Origin: Thermoleptolyngbya sichuanensis A183
Lineage (GTDB): Bacteria; Cyanobacteriota; Cyanobacteriia; Elainellales; Elainellaceae
NCBI RefSeq assembly: GCF_013177315.1
Contig: NZ_CP053661.1
Location: 1,550,001-1,614,000, forward strand
Length of the DNA stretch: 64,000 nt
Direction of reading: 5' to 3'
A program made the position numbers and the translations under genes. Of this stretch, positions 1-9,887 are shown one piece after another. Position 1 is the stretch's first letter; every line of letters begins with the position of its first letter. The notes under the pieces are model-generated. The model saw only the letters and a program-made list of their open reading frames with translations. It did not search any database and was not told the DNA's origin.

Positions 1-1
1 C

Positions 2-1132
2 CTCGTCAACTACGTCCCCACGGAAACCTACCTGCGCGGTGTCGTGCCCCACGAAATTGGGCCGTCTGCGCCGCCCACCGCAGTCCAAGCTCAGGCAATT
101 TTGGCACGCACCTATGCCCTGCGAAACCTGCGGCGATTTGCCATCGACGGCTACGAACTCTGTGCTGATACTCAGTGCCAGGTTTACAAAGGGCTGACGG
201 GCGCGGTGGAATCGGCGGATCGGGCGATCGCCGCCACACGGGGTCAAGTGCTGACCTATCGCAACGAGCTAATCGACGCGCTCTATTCCTCCACCACGGG
301 CGGCATCACGGCTCCTTTTGCTGACGTGTGGAACGGGCAGAACCGTCCCTACCTGCGGGCCGTGGTGGACTCCGTAGAAGGCGTGTGGGATTTGGCCAAT
401 CGCCCCCTGTCGGACGAATTGAATCTGCGAGCTTTTCTAAACCTGCGGCAGGGCTTTAATGAAGTAGGCTGGGACAGCTTCCGCTGGCGCAAGGAAAGCA
501 CTCTGGAAAACATTGCCGAAGGGCTACGCCGCTATTTGCAAAGCCAGCGCCATCCGTTTGCCAACCTGACGCGGGTGGAGTCGGTGCAGGTGGTGGAGCG
601 ATCGCCCGCCGGTCGGGTGCAAAAGCTGCTCATCCAGAGCGATCGCGGCCCAATCACCCTAGAAAAAGACGAGATTCTCCGGGCACTCTATGCCCCCACT
701 AGTACCCTGTTCTACCTGGAACCCGTCTACGCCCAGGTGCCCATTCCCCAAAACGCGCCTAGCTCATCCGCACCAGAGGACGGAGAAACAGGGGTTGAAG
801 CCAACCTTTCTCCTTCGGTGTCCAAGCCATCCCCTGTTGCTACCGAACCCGATGCCGCCGAGACAGCGCCTATCAAAGCTGCAAAGCCCGCCGAGGAAGC
901 GACAGGCAATTCGCTAGAAGCGCAGAACCGCGTGCCGACGATGACGGTACTCAAGGGCTACACCTTTGTCGGCGGGGGCCTGGGCCACGCCGTCGGCATG
1001 AGCCAAACGGGGTCCTATCGATTGGGACGACTGGGCTGGTCGGCCGCCCGCATCCTCAGTTTCTACTACCCCGGCGCTCAATTGGTCACGCTCAACGAAA
1101 ACATTGTCTTCTGGCGCGACCCGTTGAACTAG
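2..1132 (+). CDS. SpoIID/LytB domain protein, 5' end outside window
   Basis: The frame is open from base 2, so the gene starts before the window; the GTG at 44 is internal. The first visible residues (NYVPTETYLRGVVPHEIG) followed by a QAQAILARTYAL stretch match the SpoIID domain, which in sporulation proteins is a lytic transglycosylase acting on peptidoglycan; cyanobacteria carry secreted homologues whose role is not settled. The C-terminal part has a low-complexity Pro/Ser/Ala/Glu linker (about residues 235-300) and then a conserved GGGLGHAVGMSQTG block and an ILSFYYPGA ending, typical of the end of the domain. The linker splitting the domain is an insertion. Catalytic activity is inference. 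Confidence 0.85.
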   Translation, partial: LVNYVPTETYLRGVVPHEIGPSAPPTAVQAQAILARTYALRNLRRFAIDGYELCADTQCQVYKGLTGAVESADRAIAATRGQVLTYRNELIDALYSSTTGGITAPFADVWNGQNRPYLRAVVDSVEGVWDLANRPLSDELNLRAFLNLRQGFNEVGWDSFRWRKESTLENIAEGLRRYLQSQRHPFANLTRVESVQVVERSPAGRVQKLLIQSDRGPITLEKDEILRALYAPTSTLFYLEPVYAQVPIPQNAPSSSAPEDGETGVEANLSPSVSKPSPVATEPDAAETAPIKAAKPAEEATGNSLEAQNRVPTMTVLKGYTFVGGGLGHAVGMSQTGSYRLGRLGWSAARILSFYYPGAQLVTLNENIVFWRDPLN

Positions 1133-1770
1133 CGCTGGAACCAACGCTGGAGCAAAGCTGGAACACTGCCAGAACACTGTCGGGACGTGCTTGCAGAGAA
1201 CGCACAGCAGGGGGTTCTTTTTTATACCAGATATCGACGTGCTGTGCTGACTGTTGACTCAGCGCTGTGCGGCATTTACTGTCGGGTTGACCTGCGTATA
1301 TCTTCGCAAGTCCTCTGCTGCCTTGGTATGAGGCGAACCCGTTGACAAGGGCCCAAAGTTTCTCCAGAAGCGCATTTGACAGGTTTCGGCAACTAAAAGT
1401 GCTTTGATTCTGTAAATCACTCAGCTTTCTTCCTTTCGATTCTTTGAAGTATCCGGAAAAATCCTGAGAAAAGTTTTTTCAAGCCTTACGTAGATTCTCT
1501 TAACTTAAAGGCTCCGTAAAACTTACTAGATTTCCTTTGCAAGGGGCGATCGCCCTCAGGTACTTGTATAGGAAGTCACGCTTAGCGTCGTTTTGTGGGA
1601 GGGCACGGACTCTCTTGGGAGTTGCGGTCGTCACAGAGCGGGGCCTGTTTGGCGTGCGTAAACGTCAATTTCGCGTCCGGGCCGGATCTGACGGTCACTG
1701 TCTAAGGTAACTGCTTGGCGATTTGACAGTCACGACCCGCTGAAGTTTTACAGATCTACGAGAAGCAGTT
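1133..1770. other. Intergenic region, no gene seen
   Basis: About 640 bases between the SpoIID gene and the RTX gene. It opens with short imperfect repeats (GCTGGAAC/AACACTG units, 1133-1190), then an A+T-richer stretch (about 1370-1530) that could hold the RTX promoter, and one HIP1 site near 1545. I see no convincing open frame and no structured RNA that I recognise. Confidence 0.5.
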
Positions 1771-4233
1771 ATGGCTACTTTTTCGGTTGCAACGTTCCAA
1801 GAGCTGGTCAACGCTATCAATTCGGCAAACACCAACGCTGAGGCAGATGTTATTGAAATTACTAATAATATCGTCCTGACCAGTGCGCTGCCCTTTATTA
1901 GAGAATCCGCCAGCCTCACAATTCGCAGCAGCACTGGCAACACCTTCAGCCTCAGCGGCGATGCCAACGGCAACGGTATCAATGACGAAGGAGATGTCCG
2001 ACTCTTCTTTATTGAAAGCGGCAATGTCACCTTTGAAAACCTGACGCTAACCCTGGGCCGGGCCGAAGGGGGTGACGGTTCAGGCGGCGGCGGCGGAATG
2101 GGCGGCGCCCTGTTTATCTTCGATGGCAACGTCACCCTGAGCAATATCACCCTCAGCGAAAACGTTGCCGTCGGCGGACAAGGACTGGCTGGACTGGGCC
2201 AGGGCGGCGGCGGCATGGGCGGCAATGGCGGAGTAGCCCACCCCTCTGGGGCCGCAGGCGGTGGCGGTGGCTTTGGCGGCGATGGCAGCCCTGGCAATGC
2301 CAACGGCACGGGCGGCGCGGGCGGTTCCGGCGGGCTGCTGAATAGCGCAGGCATTGGCGGTGTGGGCGGCAACAGCGCAGGCACAGACGGCGGCGGCGGC
2401 TCTGGCGCAAGTGGCGGCTTTGGCGCAGGCGGCGGTGGCGGCGGCGGCGGCAGCTTTGGTGGCAACGGCGGCGATGGCGGCTTTGGCGCAGGCGGCGGCT
2501 CTGGCGCGACCAACCCCAACGGTAGTCAGGGCGGCAAGGGCGGCTTTGGCGGCGGCGGCGGCGGAACGACCCTAACGCTGTCGAGCGAGGGCGGCTTTGG
2601 CGGCGGCAATGGCAATAGCAACGGCGGCGGCGGCGGCGCGGGCATGGGTGGTGCCATCTTCATCCGCACGGGGTCTCTGACGATGACCGACACGCGCTTC
2701 ATCAACAACAGCGCTCAGGGCGGTGCGGGCGCAGGCGGCGATGGTCAGGGCTTGGGCGGCGCGATTTTTGCGCTCAACTCGTTGACCAATAGCAACGGCA
2801 ACAATCTGGGAATGCCGACCCGCCTGCCCACGGTGACGGGCGATCGCCTCTTTGCCCAAGGCAACAGCGCCAGCAGCGACAACAACTCGCCCGCCAACAA
2901 CGACAATTTCTTTGGCGTGATTCTGTCGGCAGAGTTGCCGGGCCAGGCTCCTCGCGTATTCGCCATTTCCCGCGTCGGCCCCGAAGCCACCAATGCCCCA
3001 ACCGTCAGCTTTTCGGTCATCTTCAGCGAACCCGTGACCGGGGTCGATGTCACCGACTTCAGCTTGACGACCACTGGGCTGACCGGGGCAACCGTGGCCA
3101 GCGTCACGGGCACAGACGGCAAGTTTACGGTGGTGGTCAACACGGGCACAGGCAACGGTACGGTTCGCCTCAACGTGCTGAATGACGGCTCGATCAAAGA
3201 TTCAGAGAATTTGGCGCTCGTGGCCGGGGTCAACGGCACGGCCGCCTACACAATCGACCGCATCGCCCCAACAGTGGACATTGTGGACGTTACTCCCAAC
3301 CCCCGGACAACTGCGCTGGGCACGATCACGATTCAATTCAGCGAAGCCGTCAGAAACTTTGACCTGAGCGATTTGCAACTGACCCGTAGCGGCACCCCGC
3401 TGGACTTGAGCAGCGCCACGCTCTCCACCAGCGACAACCGCACCTTTACGGTGGGGAACCTAAATCGGCTGACCAGCCGCACCGGAGCCTATACCCTGAC
3501 GCTGCGTGTCAGCGACATCACCGACCTAGCCGGCAACGCGCTGGCTGCGGGAGCCTTCGACACCTGGGAAATGACCGCAGACGATGTGGGGCCAGGCAAC
3601 GAAGAACTCGTCGTTATTCCCTCAGCCCCCAATGGGCAACTGGGAACACCTTTGGTGTTTTCGCTAGGCCGTCGCCCTAACGTTGTCCGAGGCACCAACC
3701 GAGCAGAAACCCTGCGGGGAACCAATCGAAATGATCGGATTATTGCGCGGGGCGGCAACGACCGCGTGATTGCTCGCGGCGGCAATGACTTGGTGGATGG
3801 GGGCAGCGGCAACGACGACCTGCGAGGCGGCGGCGGCAATGACCAACTCGTCGGCGGTGCAGGCGATGACACGCTGCGCGGGCAGGCCGGCAACGATATC
3901 TTGATCGGCGGCGCAGGCAACGACGTGCTAATCGGCGGCGGCGGCAGAAATATGTTCGTGTTCAATAGCCTGGCCGAAGGCATTGACACGATCGCCGATT
4001 TCAAGACGACCGATGTCATCGACCTGCGCGGCATCTTCCAACAGCCCGCCTTTTTAGCAGGTGGCACGCCGTTCCAGCGGCTCAGCGCCTACGTTAAGCT
4101 GTCGCAGGTGGGCACAGCGACCCGCATTTTTGTCGATGCAGATGGCAGCGGCGCAGGAACTAACTTCGTGGCGATCGCCAACCTGAACAACACCCAGGTC
4201 AGCAGCGTCACCTCCCTCAACTTCGTCATCTAG
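1771..4233 (+). CDS. Secreted glycine-rich RTX (hemolysin-type calcium-binding) protein
   Basis: An 820-residue protein. The N-terminal ~100 residues look like a beta-helix/Pmp-type region (FENLTLTLG, LSNITLSEN motifs). About residues 105-300 are extremely glycine rich (runs of GGG with Asn, Ala, Ser). Two Ig-like/SwmB-type beta domains follow (about 390-600). Residues ~637-730 hold tandem GGxGxDxLxGG nonapeptides (for example GGAGNDVLIGG), which bind calcium and form a parallel beta roll. There is no N-terminal signal peptide, which fits type I secretion through a C-terminal signal in this family. The product is probably an extracellular or surface-layer protein. A strong terminator follows the gene. 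Start ATG at 1771. Confidence 0.85.
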   Translation: MATFSVATFQELVNAINSANTNAEADVIEITNNIVLTSALPFIRESASLTIRSSTGNTFSLSGDANGNGINDEGDVRLFFIESGNVTFENLTLTLGRAEGGDGSGGGGGMGGALFIFDGNVTLSNITLSENVAVGGQGLAGLGQGGGGMGGNGGVAHPSGAAGGGGGFGGDGSPGNANGTGGAGGSGGLLNSAGIGGVGGNSAGTDGGGGSGASGGFGAGGGGGGGGSFGGNGGDGGFGAGGGSGATNPNGSQGGKGGFGGGGGGTTLTLSSEGGFGGGNGNSNGGGGGAGMGGAIFIRTGSLTMTDTRFINNSAQGGAGAGGDGQGLGGAIFALNSLTNSNGNNLGMPTRLPTVTGDRLFAQGNSASSDNNSPANNDNFFGVILSAELPGQAPRVFAISRVGPEATNAPTVSFSVIFSEPVTGVDVTDFSLTTTGLTGATVASVTGTDGKFTVVVNTGTGNGTVRLNVLNDGSIKDSENLALVAGVNGTAAYTIDRIAPTVDIVDVTPNPRTTALGTITIQFSEAVRNFDLSDLQLTRSGTPLDLSSATLSTSDNRTFTVGNLNRLTSRTGAYTLTLRVSDITDLAGNALAAGAFDTWEMTADDVGPGNEELVVIPSAPNGQLGTPLVFSLGRRPNVVRGTNRAETLRGTNRNDRIIARGGNDRVIARGGNDLVDGGSGNDDLRGGGGNDQLVGGAGDDTLRGQAGNDILIGGAGNDVLIGGGGRNMFVFNSLAEGIDTIADFKTTDVIDLRGIFQQPAFLAGGTPFQRLSAYVKLSQVGTATRIFVDADGSGAGTNFVAIANLNNTQVSSVTSLNFVI

Positions 4234-4293
4234 CCACATCCATGCAATCTCTGGTTTTCTAACTCCTGTTTTCTAGCTCAGAGTTCTCCTGAG

Positions 4294-4319
4294 GAGCGGC
4301 CGCTGGCCGCTCTTTTTTT
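4294..4319 (+). terminator. Rho-independent terminator of the RTX gene
   Basis: A perfect 8-bp GC-rich stem (GAGCGGCC at 4294-4301, GGCCGCTC at 4305-4312) with a 3-nt loop is followed directly by seven T. It lies 61 bases after the RTX stop codon and ends that transcript before the phosphorylase leader. Confidence 0.92.
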
Positions 4320-4544
4320 GCCTAATTTTTTGCTCATTCGTAACGCAACGCAATGCAGTAGAGAAAAAGTATTAAGCCCCGCATCCTTAGAATCTGCTCA
4401 GGACACAATACAGGAGTCAGATCGATTCTCGATTTTGGATTTGCGATTCTGGATTACTAGTCCATCAGCTCCAAAGCTCCCAGCAACCTCATCCCCAGCC
4501 CCCCACCATTTCCCCTCAGAAGCATTAACCTCCCTTCCCTCCTT

Positions 4545-4612
4545 ATTTTTCGTTCTTCCCTCTTCGTTCTTTTTTCTTCGTTCTTGTTTCTTCGTTCTTT
4601 TTTCTTCCCTCT
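4545..4612 (+). repeat. Pyrimidine-rich repeats forming the glgP leader
   Basis: The RNA-like strand is almost purely T and C, made of imperfect TTCGTTCTTTTTTC units, and runs up to the start codon at 4613. There is no purine-rich Shine-Dalgarno sequence before that ATG. Confidence 0.6.
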
Positions 4613-7243
4613 ATGAAACCCATCCGCACCTTCAACGTCACCCCCGCCCTGCCGCCCCTGCTCGAACCCCTGCGGCGCATTGCTTATAACCTCCACTGGG
4701 ACTGGGATTATGAAGCGATAGACCTGTTTCGGCGGCTGGATCGAGACCTGTGGGAAACCAGCAAACACAACCCCGTGCTGATGCTAGGGACGATCAGTCA
4801 GGCGCGGCTGCGGGAGGTGGCCGAAGACGACGGATTTTTGGCGCAGATGGAGCGCGTAGAGCGGCAGTTGGATGACTATCTGCGGCAGCCAAGCTGGTTT
4901 CGCAAGCGGCGATCGCCCAAATCCCCTACCCCCAACGGCAAAACCCCAGCGGGAATCGCCCCTGAGACTGGGCTAACCGACTGCTACGCTTACTTTTCTG
5001 CCGAGTTTGGGCTAACCTCCTGCCTGCCCATCTACTCCGGCGGCTTGGGCGTGCTAGCGGGCGACCATTTGAAATCCGCCAGCGACTTGGGGTTGCCGCT
5101 GGTGGGCGTGGGCCTGCTCTATCAAGAAGGCTACTTTGCCCAATACCTCAACGCCGACGGCTGGCAGCAAGAGCGCTACCCCATCAACGACTTTTACAAT
5201 ATGCCGCTGCACCTAGAGCGCCACCCCGACGGCTCCGAAATCCGCATTGAAGTGGACTATCCCGGTCGCAAGGTCTACGCCCGCATCTGGCGTGTGCAGG
5301 TGGGCACGGTTCCCCTCTACCTGCTGGATACGAATATTGAGCCAAATAACCAGTACGACCAGGACATTACCGATGAACTCTACGGCGGCGATATCGACCT
5401 GCGAATTCACCAGGAAATCATGCTGGGCATTGGCGGCGTGCGGATGCTGCGGGCGCTGGGGCTAAACCCCACCGTGTATCACATGAATGAGGGGCACTCG
5501 GCGTTTTTGGCGCTGGAGCGGATTCGCCTGATGATTGAAGAAGCCGGGCTGACCTACGAAGAGGCCGCGCAGGTGGCCCTAGCCAGTCAGGTTTTCACCA
5601 CCCATACGCCCGTGCCCGCTGGCATTGACCTGTTTCCCTCCGACAAAATCATTTACTACCTAGGGCACTACGCCGAAAAGTTTGGGCTGGCGCGGGAGCA
5701 GTTTCTCTCGCTAGGGCGCGAAAATCCGGGCGATCTGGCGGCTCCCTTCAGCATGGCAATTCTGGCGCTCAAGATGGCCTCCTTCGTAAACGGGGTGAGC
5801 AAGCTGCATGGCGCAGTGTCACGGTCGATGTTTGCAACGCTGTGGTCGGCGCTACCCTTAGCAGAGGTGCCTATTACCTCCATCACCAACGGCGTTCACG
5901 CCCGCAGTTGCGTGGCCAAATCTACCCAGGATCTCTACGATCGCTACTTGGGCCCAGCTTGGAACATGGCCCCTGCCAGCGATCCCCTGTGGGAGCGGGT
6001 GAGCAGCATTCCCGATGAAGAATTTTGGCGGAACCACGAGCGCTGTCGGTCGGAACTGGTGCTGTTTGTGCGGGAGCGGTTGCAACAAAGCTTGCGCGAT
6101 CGCGGCGGTTCCCTCATCGAACTCAGCCAGACGCAGGACGTGCTAGACCCCAAAGTGCTGACCATCGGCTTTGCGCGGCGCTTTGCCACCTACAAGCGGG
6201 CGACGCTGTTCATGCGAGATGTGGAGCGGATCAAGCGGATTATGCTGGGGCTGGGCGATCGCTTCAAGTCCAACCATCCGGTACAGTTCATCATCGCGGG
6301 CAAAGCCCACCCCAAAGACAATCCTGGTAAGGAGTTAATCCGCGAGATTGTCCACTTTACCCGCGACCCCGACATTCGCCACCACATCGTGTTTATTCCC
6401 AATTACGACATCCACGTTTCGCGGATGATGGTGGCGGGCTGCGACATCTGGCTAAACACGCCACGCCGCCCCCGCGAAGCGTCTGGAACCAGCGGCATGA
6501 AGGCGGCGATGAACGGACTGCCCAACCTCAGCGTGCTGGATGGCTGGTGGGATGAGGCAGACTATGTGCGGACGGGCTGGGCGATTGGGCATGGCGAAGA
6601 CTACGATGACCCAGAGGAGCAGGACGAGGTAGAAGCTAATGACCTCTATGATTTGCTGGAAGAGGAGATCGTGCCGCTATTTTATGACCGTGACGAAAAC
6701 GATATTCCCCACGGCTGGATCGCCAAGATGAAGGACGCGATTCGGCTGAATTTGCCCATGTTTAACACAGCGCGGATGGTGGCGGAATATGCAGAGCGGG
6801 CCTATTTCCCGGCGAGCGATCGCGCTCGGGCGATGATCTCCAATGACTATGCCCCGGCCAAAGACCTGGCCCGCTGGCATCACCATCTGTTTGAGCATTG
6901 GTATGACATGAAAATCGACCGGGTGGACGTGTCCTCAGATGGCAATGTGCAGGTGGAACAGGAGATTCTCGTCACGGCCTACATCCGCCTGGGCAAACTG
7001 ACACCGGACGACATACAGGTAGAGCTATACCAGGGGGCAATCGACGAGCATGGCGAAATCGCCAACGGGCAGCCTGTGGTCATGGAGTATGTTGGGGCTG
7101 ATTCGGATAATCCTGCCATGAGTGTCTATCAGCGGGCGATCGCCTATCGCAACAGCGGCTTTCAGGGACTTTCCCTCCGCATCTTGCCCAAGCACGAAAA
7201 CCTCAGCAGCCCCTATCAGCCGGGATTGGTGCTTTGGGCGTAG
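4613..7243 (+). CDS. glgP: Alpha-glucan (glycogen) phosphorylase, GT35 family
   Basis: An 876-residue enzyme that releases glucose-1-phosphate from the non-reducing ends of glycogen using inorganic phosphate and pyridoxal phosphate. It has the N-terminal DUF3417 region of the bacterial 'alpha-glucan phosphorylase' subfamily (RIAYNLHWDWD) and not the classical E. coli GlgP N-terminus. The body shows YFSAEFGLTSCLPIYSGGLG (about 125-150) and the PLP motif EASGTSGMKAAMNG with the Schiff-base lysine at about 630. RFATYKRATLF (about 523) is a phosphate/substrate segment. The gene is solitary and converges with the response regulator. Its leader is pyrimidine rich and lacks a ribosome-binding site. 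The reaction is well supported by family; the role in glycogen turnover is inferred. Confidence 0.93.
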   Translation: MKPIRTFNVTPALPPLLEPLRRIAYNLHWDWDYEAIDLFRRLDRDLWETSKHNPVLMLGTISQARLREVAEDDGFLAQMERVERQLDDYLRQPSWFRKRRSPKSPTPNGKTPAGIAPETGLTDCYAYFSAEFGLTSCLPIYSGGLGVLAGDHLKSASDLGLPLVGVGLLYQEGYFAQYLNADGWQQERYPINDFYNMPLHLERHPDGSEIRIEVDYPGRKVYARIWRVQVGTVPLYLLDTNIEPNNQYDQDITDELYGGDIDLRIHQEIMLGIGGVRMLRALGLNPTVYHMNEGHSAFLALERIRLMIEEAGLTYEEAAQVALASQVFTTHTPVPAGIDLFPSDKIIYYLGHYAEKFGLAREQFLSLGRENPGDLAAPFSMAILALKMASFVNGVSKLHGAVSRSMFATLWSALPLAEVPITSITNGVHARSCVAKSTQDLYDRYLGPAWNMAPASDPLWERVSSIPDEEFWRNHERCRSELVLFVRERLQQSLRDRGGSLIELSQTQDVLDPKVLTIGFARRFATYKRATLFMRDVERIKRIMLGLGDRFKSNHPVQFIIAGKAHPKDNPGKELIREIVHFTRDPDIRHHIVFIPNYDIHVSRMMVAGCDIWLNTPRRPREASGTSGMKAAMNGLPNLSVLDGWWDEADYVRTGWAIGHGEDYDDPEEQDEVEANDLYDLLEEEIVPLFYDRDENDIPHGWIAKMKDAIRLNLPMFNTARMVAEYAERAYFPASDRARAMISNDYAPAKDLARWHHHLFEHWYDMKIDRVDVSSDGNVQVEQEILVTAYIRLGKLTPDDIQVELYQGAIDEHGEIANGQPVVMEYVGADSDNPAMSVYQRAIAYRNSGFQGLSLRILPKHENLSSPYQPGLVLWA

Positions 7244-7261
7244 TTTAGTCATACTCAACCC

Positions 7262-7933
7262 CTAATCTCGCAGCACATAGCCCACGCCGCGCACGGTTTG
7301 AATCAGCCGTTTGTCGCCCTGTTCTTCGAGTTTTAGGCGCAGGTAGCGGATGTAGACTTCGATGATGTTGGAGTCGCCCATGAAGTCGTAGCCCCAAACT
7401 TCTTCCAAAATGCGATCGCGCGTAATCACCTGTTTGGGGCGGCGCATCAGGTGTTCCAGCAGGTCAAACTCCTTGGCAGTGAGTTCGATCAGGCGACCGT
7501 TGCGGAACACCTCGCGGGTACGGCGATTCAGCGTCAGGTCAGCAAACTCCAGTGCGTCGGGGTCGGGTTCCTGGGTGCGGCGCAGGTGGGCGCGGACGCG
7601 GGCCAGCAGTTCCTCAATGCTAAAGGGCTTGACGACGTAATCATCGGCTCCCGCATCCAGCCCCGTCACGCGATCGCCAATTTCATCCTTCGCCGTCAGC
7701 AAAATCACCGGAATCTTGCTGCCTGTCGAGCGCAAGCGGCGACACAGTTCCACGCCTGTCATTCCCGGCAGCATCCAGTCCAAAATTGCCAGATCGGGCG
7801 GAGTCTCGCGCGCCAGCGTCAGCCCGCTCAGTCCGTCGTGGGCGACGTTTACCTGATAGCCCTCGCAGCCCAGTTCTAGCTGAATGAAGCGAGCCAGTTT
7901 TTCTTCGTCTTCAACTAAAAGGATAGTAGACAT
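7262..7933 (-). CDS. OmpR-family response regulator
   Basis: 223 residues: an N-terminal receiver domain with acidic pocket E8-D9, phospho-acceptor D52 ([10 protein letters not shown]), the T80 switch residue and conserved K102, then a winged-helix DNA-binding domain ([16 protein letters not shown] and the closing VRGVGYVLR). It is a two-component transcription factor. It lies about 100 bases downstream of the sensor kinase on the same strand, so the two form a kinase-first operon. Nothing in the sequence names the signal or the targets, so no gene symbol is given. Confidence 0.95.
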   Translation of the reverse strand: MSTILLVEDEEKLARFIQLELGCEGYQVNVAHDGLSGLTLARETPPDLAILDWMLPGMTGVELCRRLRSTGSKIPVILLTAKDEIGDRVTGLDAGADDYVVKPFSIEELLARVRAHLRRTQEPDPDALEFADLTLNRRTREVFRNGRLIELTAKEFDLLEHLMRRPKQVITRDRILEEVWGYDFMGDSNIIEVYIRYLRLKLEEQGDKRLIQTVRGVGYVLRD

Positions 7934-8035
7934 GATCAGGGGTTGGGGGGTTAAAGATTGGGGGGGGGAGAGAGGATTGGGATGAAGGGGTGAAGGCGTA
8001 GAAATGCCCTATCGCTCCATCGCTCCGCGACTCCA

Positions 8036-9487
8036 TCACTCCAAAAGCGGCAGCTTTACGGTAAACACACTTCCTACACCGGGAGTTGATTCGACACCGA
8101 TCTGCCCGCCCATGCCTTCGACCAGGGATTTGGCGATCGCCAGCCCCAACCCCACGCCGCCTGTGGCCCGGCTGCGGGAGGCATCAACCCGGTAAAAGGA
8201 TTCAAAAATTCGCGCCTGGTCTTCTTTGGAGATGCCACAGCCGCGATCGCGCACCTGAATCGTCGCCCAGGGTGCTTTGCGGCTGAGCGTCAGGCTGATG
8301 GGCTGGTTGGGTTCGGAATATTGAATGGCGTTGTCGATTAGGTGAACCAGTACACGCAGCAGGTGTTCGCGGTCGGCCCGGGCAACAATCGGCTGGCTGG
8401 GCGCTTCTAGCTTGAGCGATCGCTGCTTGAACTGTTCTGTCATGCGGATTACGTCACCAACCACTTCGCCAATCGGCACGGGTTCCAGGTTAAACAACAC
8501 CGCGCTGCTGTCGGTGCGGGCGAGTTCTAGCAATCCCTGGAGCAGCTCAATCGTGCGCTCGGTTTCAGAAACCGCCATCGACAGCATCTCCTGCTGCGCC
8601 TCGGTGAGGTTGGGGCTGCGGCGGAGGGTGCTTTGCAGATAGCCATAGACTAGACTCAGCGGCGTGCGAAGTTCGTGCGACACGTCGTTGGTAAACTGGC
8701 GCTGCCGTTCGGCGGTTTGCGACAGGCGATCGACCAGGCGGTTGCAGGTGTGAACCAATTCCTGCACCTCGACGGGCACCTGATCTGGGTCGAGGCGGGA
8801 GATGTTGGTGCTGCCAGCGCTGTAGGCTTCAGCGATCTGGTTGGCCTGCCGCAGGGGCGAGAGCGATCGCCAAATCAACCAGGCCGCCAGCCCGCTCATC
8901 GTCACCACGCCCATACCCGTGCCCATCATCAGATCGCGGTTGACCGACTGCAACATGCTGTAGTCGCGGGTCACGTCCTTGGCGACGTAGAGTTGCCCAA
9001 TCATCTGCCCGTCATGCTGTAGCGGATAGGTACACCAAATGATGAACTGCCCATGTAGCCGCAGGATTTTGGGGGTAGTGGTGGTTTCCGACAGATCCAG
9101 CAGCGCATCCTGATTTTCAGAAACCTGGAGATTGTTGGAGCGGGCTAAGATGTTGCCTTGGTGATCTCGAATCCACAGCCAGGTATTGGCCGACGACAGC
9201 CGGTTGACCATGTCCTGCAAATCGCTCTGGGAGGCAGATCCGTGGGCGATCGCCACTTCCTGATCGGGCATCTGCTGCACCATGGCCGACAGCTTGGCCC
9301 GGTGATCCGACAAAAACATTCGCTCCGTCCGCCAAGACATCCAGAGCATCCCCAACCCAAGCCCACCCCAAATTGCTGCGATCGCCCCCAGCGTCAGCCT
9401 CACTTGCAGGGACGATCGCAGCGGGCGTTGAAAATTAGCTCCGTCAGCCGGGGAGGACATGGGTTTTGGCAAATATAGCGGGTACAT
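8036..9487 (-). CDS. Membrane sensor histidine kinase
   Basis: 483 residues. Membrane segment 1 is at about 29-50, an extracytoplasmic sensor region at about 52-185, and membrane segment 2 at about 186-208, followed by a HAMP linker. The dimerisation box FTNDVSHELRTPLSLVYGY places the phospho-accepting histidine at 271. The ATPase part has the N box (HLIDNAIQYS), G1 (DRGCGIS), F (FESFYR) and G2 (GGVGLGLAIAK) boxes, so it should be active. Partner: the OmpR-type regulator just downstream. The ATG at 9460 (MSSPADG) is an alternative start; neither start has a clear ribosome-binding site. The stimulus is unknown. Confidence 0.93.
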   Translation of the reverse strand: MYPLYLPKPMSSPADGANFQRPLRSSLQVRLTLGAIAAIWGGLGLGMLWMSWRTERMFLSDHRAKLSAMVQQMPDQEVAIAHGSASQSDLQDMVNRLSSANTWLWIRDHQGNILARSNNLQVSENQDALLDLSETTTTPKILRLHGQFIIWCTYPLQHDGQMIGQLYVAKDVTRDYSMLQSVNRDLMMGTGMGVVTMSGLAAWLIWRSLSPLRQANQIAEAYSAGSTNISRLDPDQVPVEVQELVHTCNRLVDRLSQTAERQRQFTNDVSHELRTPLSLVYGYLQSTLRRSPNLTEAQQEMLSMAVSETERTIELLQGLLELARTDSSAVLFNLEPVPIGEVVGDVIRMTEQFKQRSLKLEAPSQPIVARADREHLLRVLVHLIDNAIQYSEPNQPISLTLSRKAPWATIQVRDRGCGISKEDQARIFESFYRVDASRSRATGGVGLGLAIAKSLVEGMGGQIGVESTPGVGSVFTVKLPLLE

Positions 9488-9806
9488 TGCAAGCCCAGCG
9501 GCTATCTTCGGAGTGTCTCCAATTTAACTGGATGCCCGAAACCAGAAATGAGTTTTTCCTGAGCAGAAGGAACGAACTCGCTGAGCAACAGCAAGGGTGC
9601 ATGGGCAGAATTTGAAAGTCAGGCAGCGCTTTTAGTGTACTCAAAGTTCGTTTTTTAGGGACTGCAATCACGTCTGGCTGATCTTCAGCCGAAACATCTT
9701 CAACAAAGCTGGCTCTAAATATTCTTCGATATTCTTCGATCGTCAAAAGAGCTTAACAGATTGAATTACAGATTGAATTAGTCCTAAGCATACAAAGATT
9801 GACGGG
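9488..9806. other. Intergenic region between kinase and IS-interrupted island
   Basis: This holds the severed 3' tail of the cysteine desulfurase gene (9784-9806, minus strand) and then about 290 bases without a gene I can support. A minus-strand frame (9746 to 9444, starting MTIEEYRRIFRASF) begins plausibly but soon turns into unconvincing Cys/Ser/Leu-rich sequence overlapping the kinase start. It may be a decayed remnant of another island gene. Confidence 0.35.
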
Positions 9807-9817
9807 TCATTTCATAG
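9784..9817 (-). pseudogene. Severed C-terminal tail of the cysteine desulfurase gene
   Basis: Read on the minus strand across the 11-bp target duplication, this piece continues the desulfurase frame as ...EAYEM-TRQSLYA-stop. The insertion at 9818-13072 separates it from the body of the gene. Joining 14198-13073 to 9806-9784 gives 1,149 bases, exactly 383 codons, which is the usual size for this enzyme family. Confidence 0.85.
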
Positions 9818-9887
9818 GGAGCATCCCACTTTCGCGAAAACAGTGCGAAGGGTGAGAATGGGAGGGTAGCCCCAGGGATGACTCACC

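Noticed and set aside
1695-2519. A 274-codon minus-strand frame rich in proline opposite the RTX gene
   Set aside because: It is the antisense of glycine codons (GGC read as GCC/CCG) in the Gly-rich region and shows no start context or motif.
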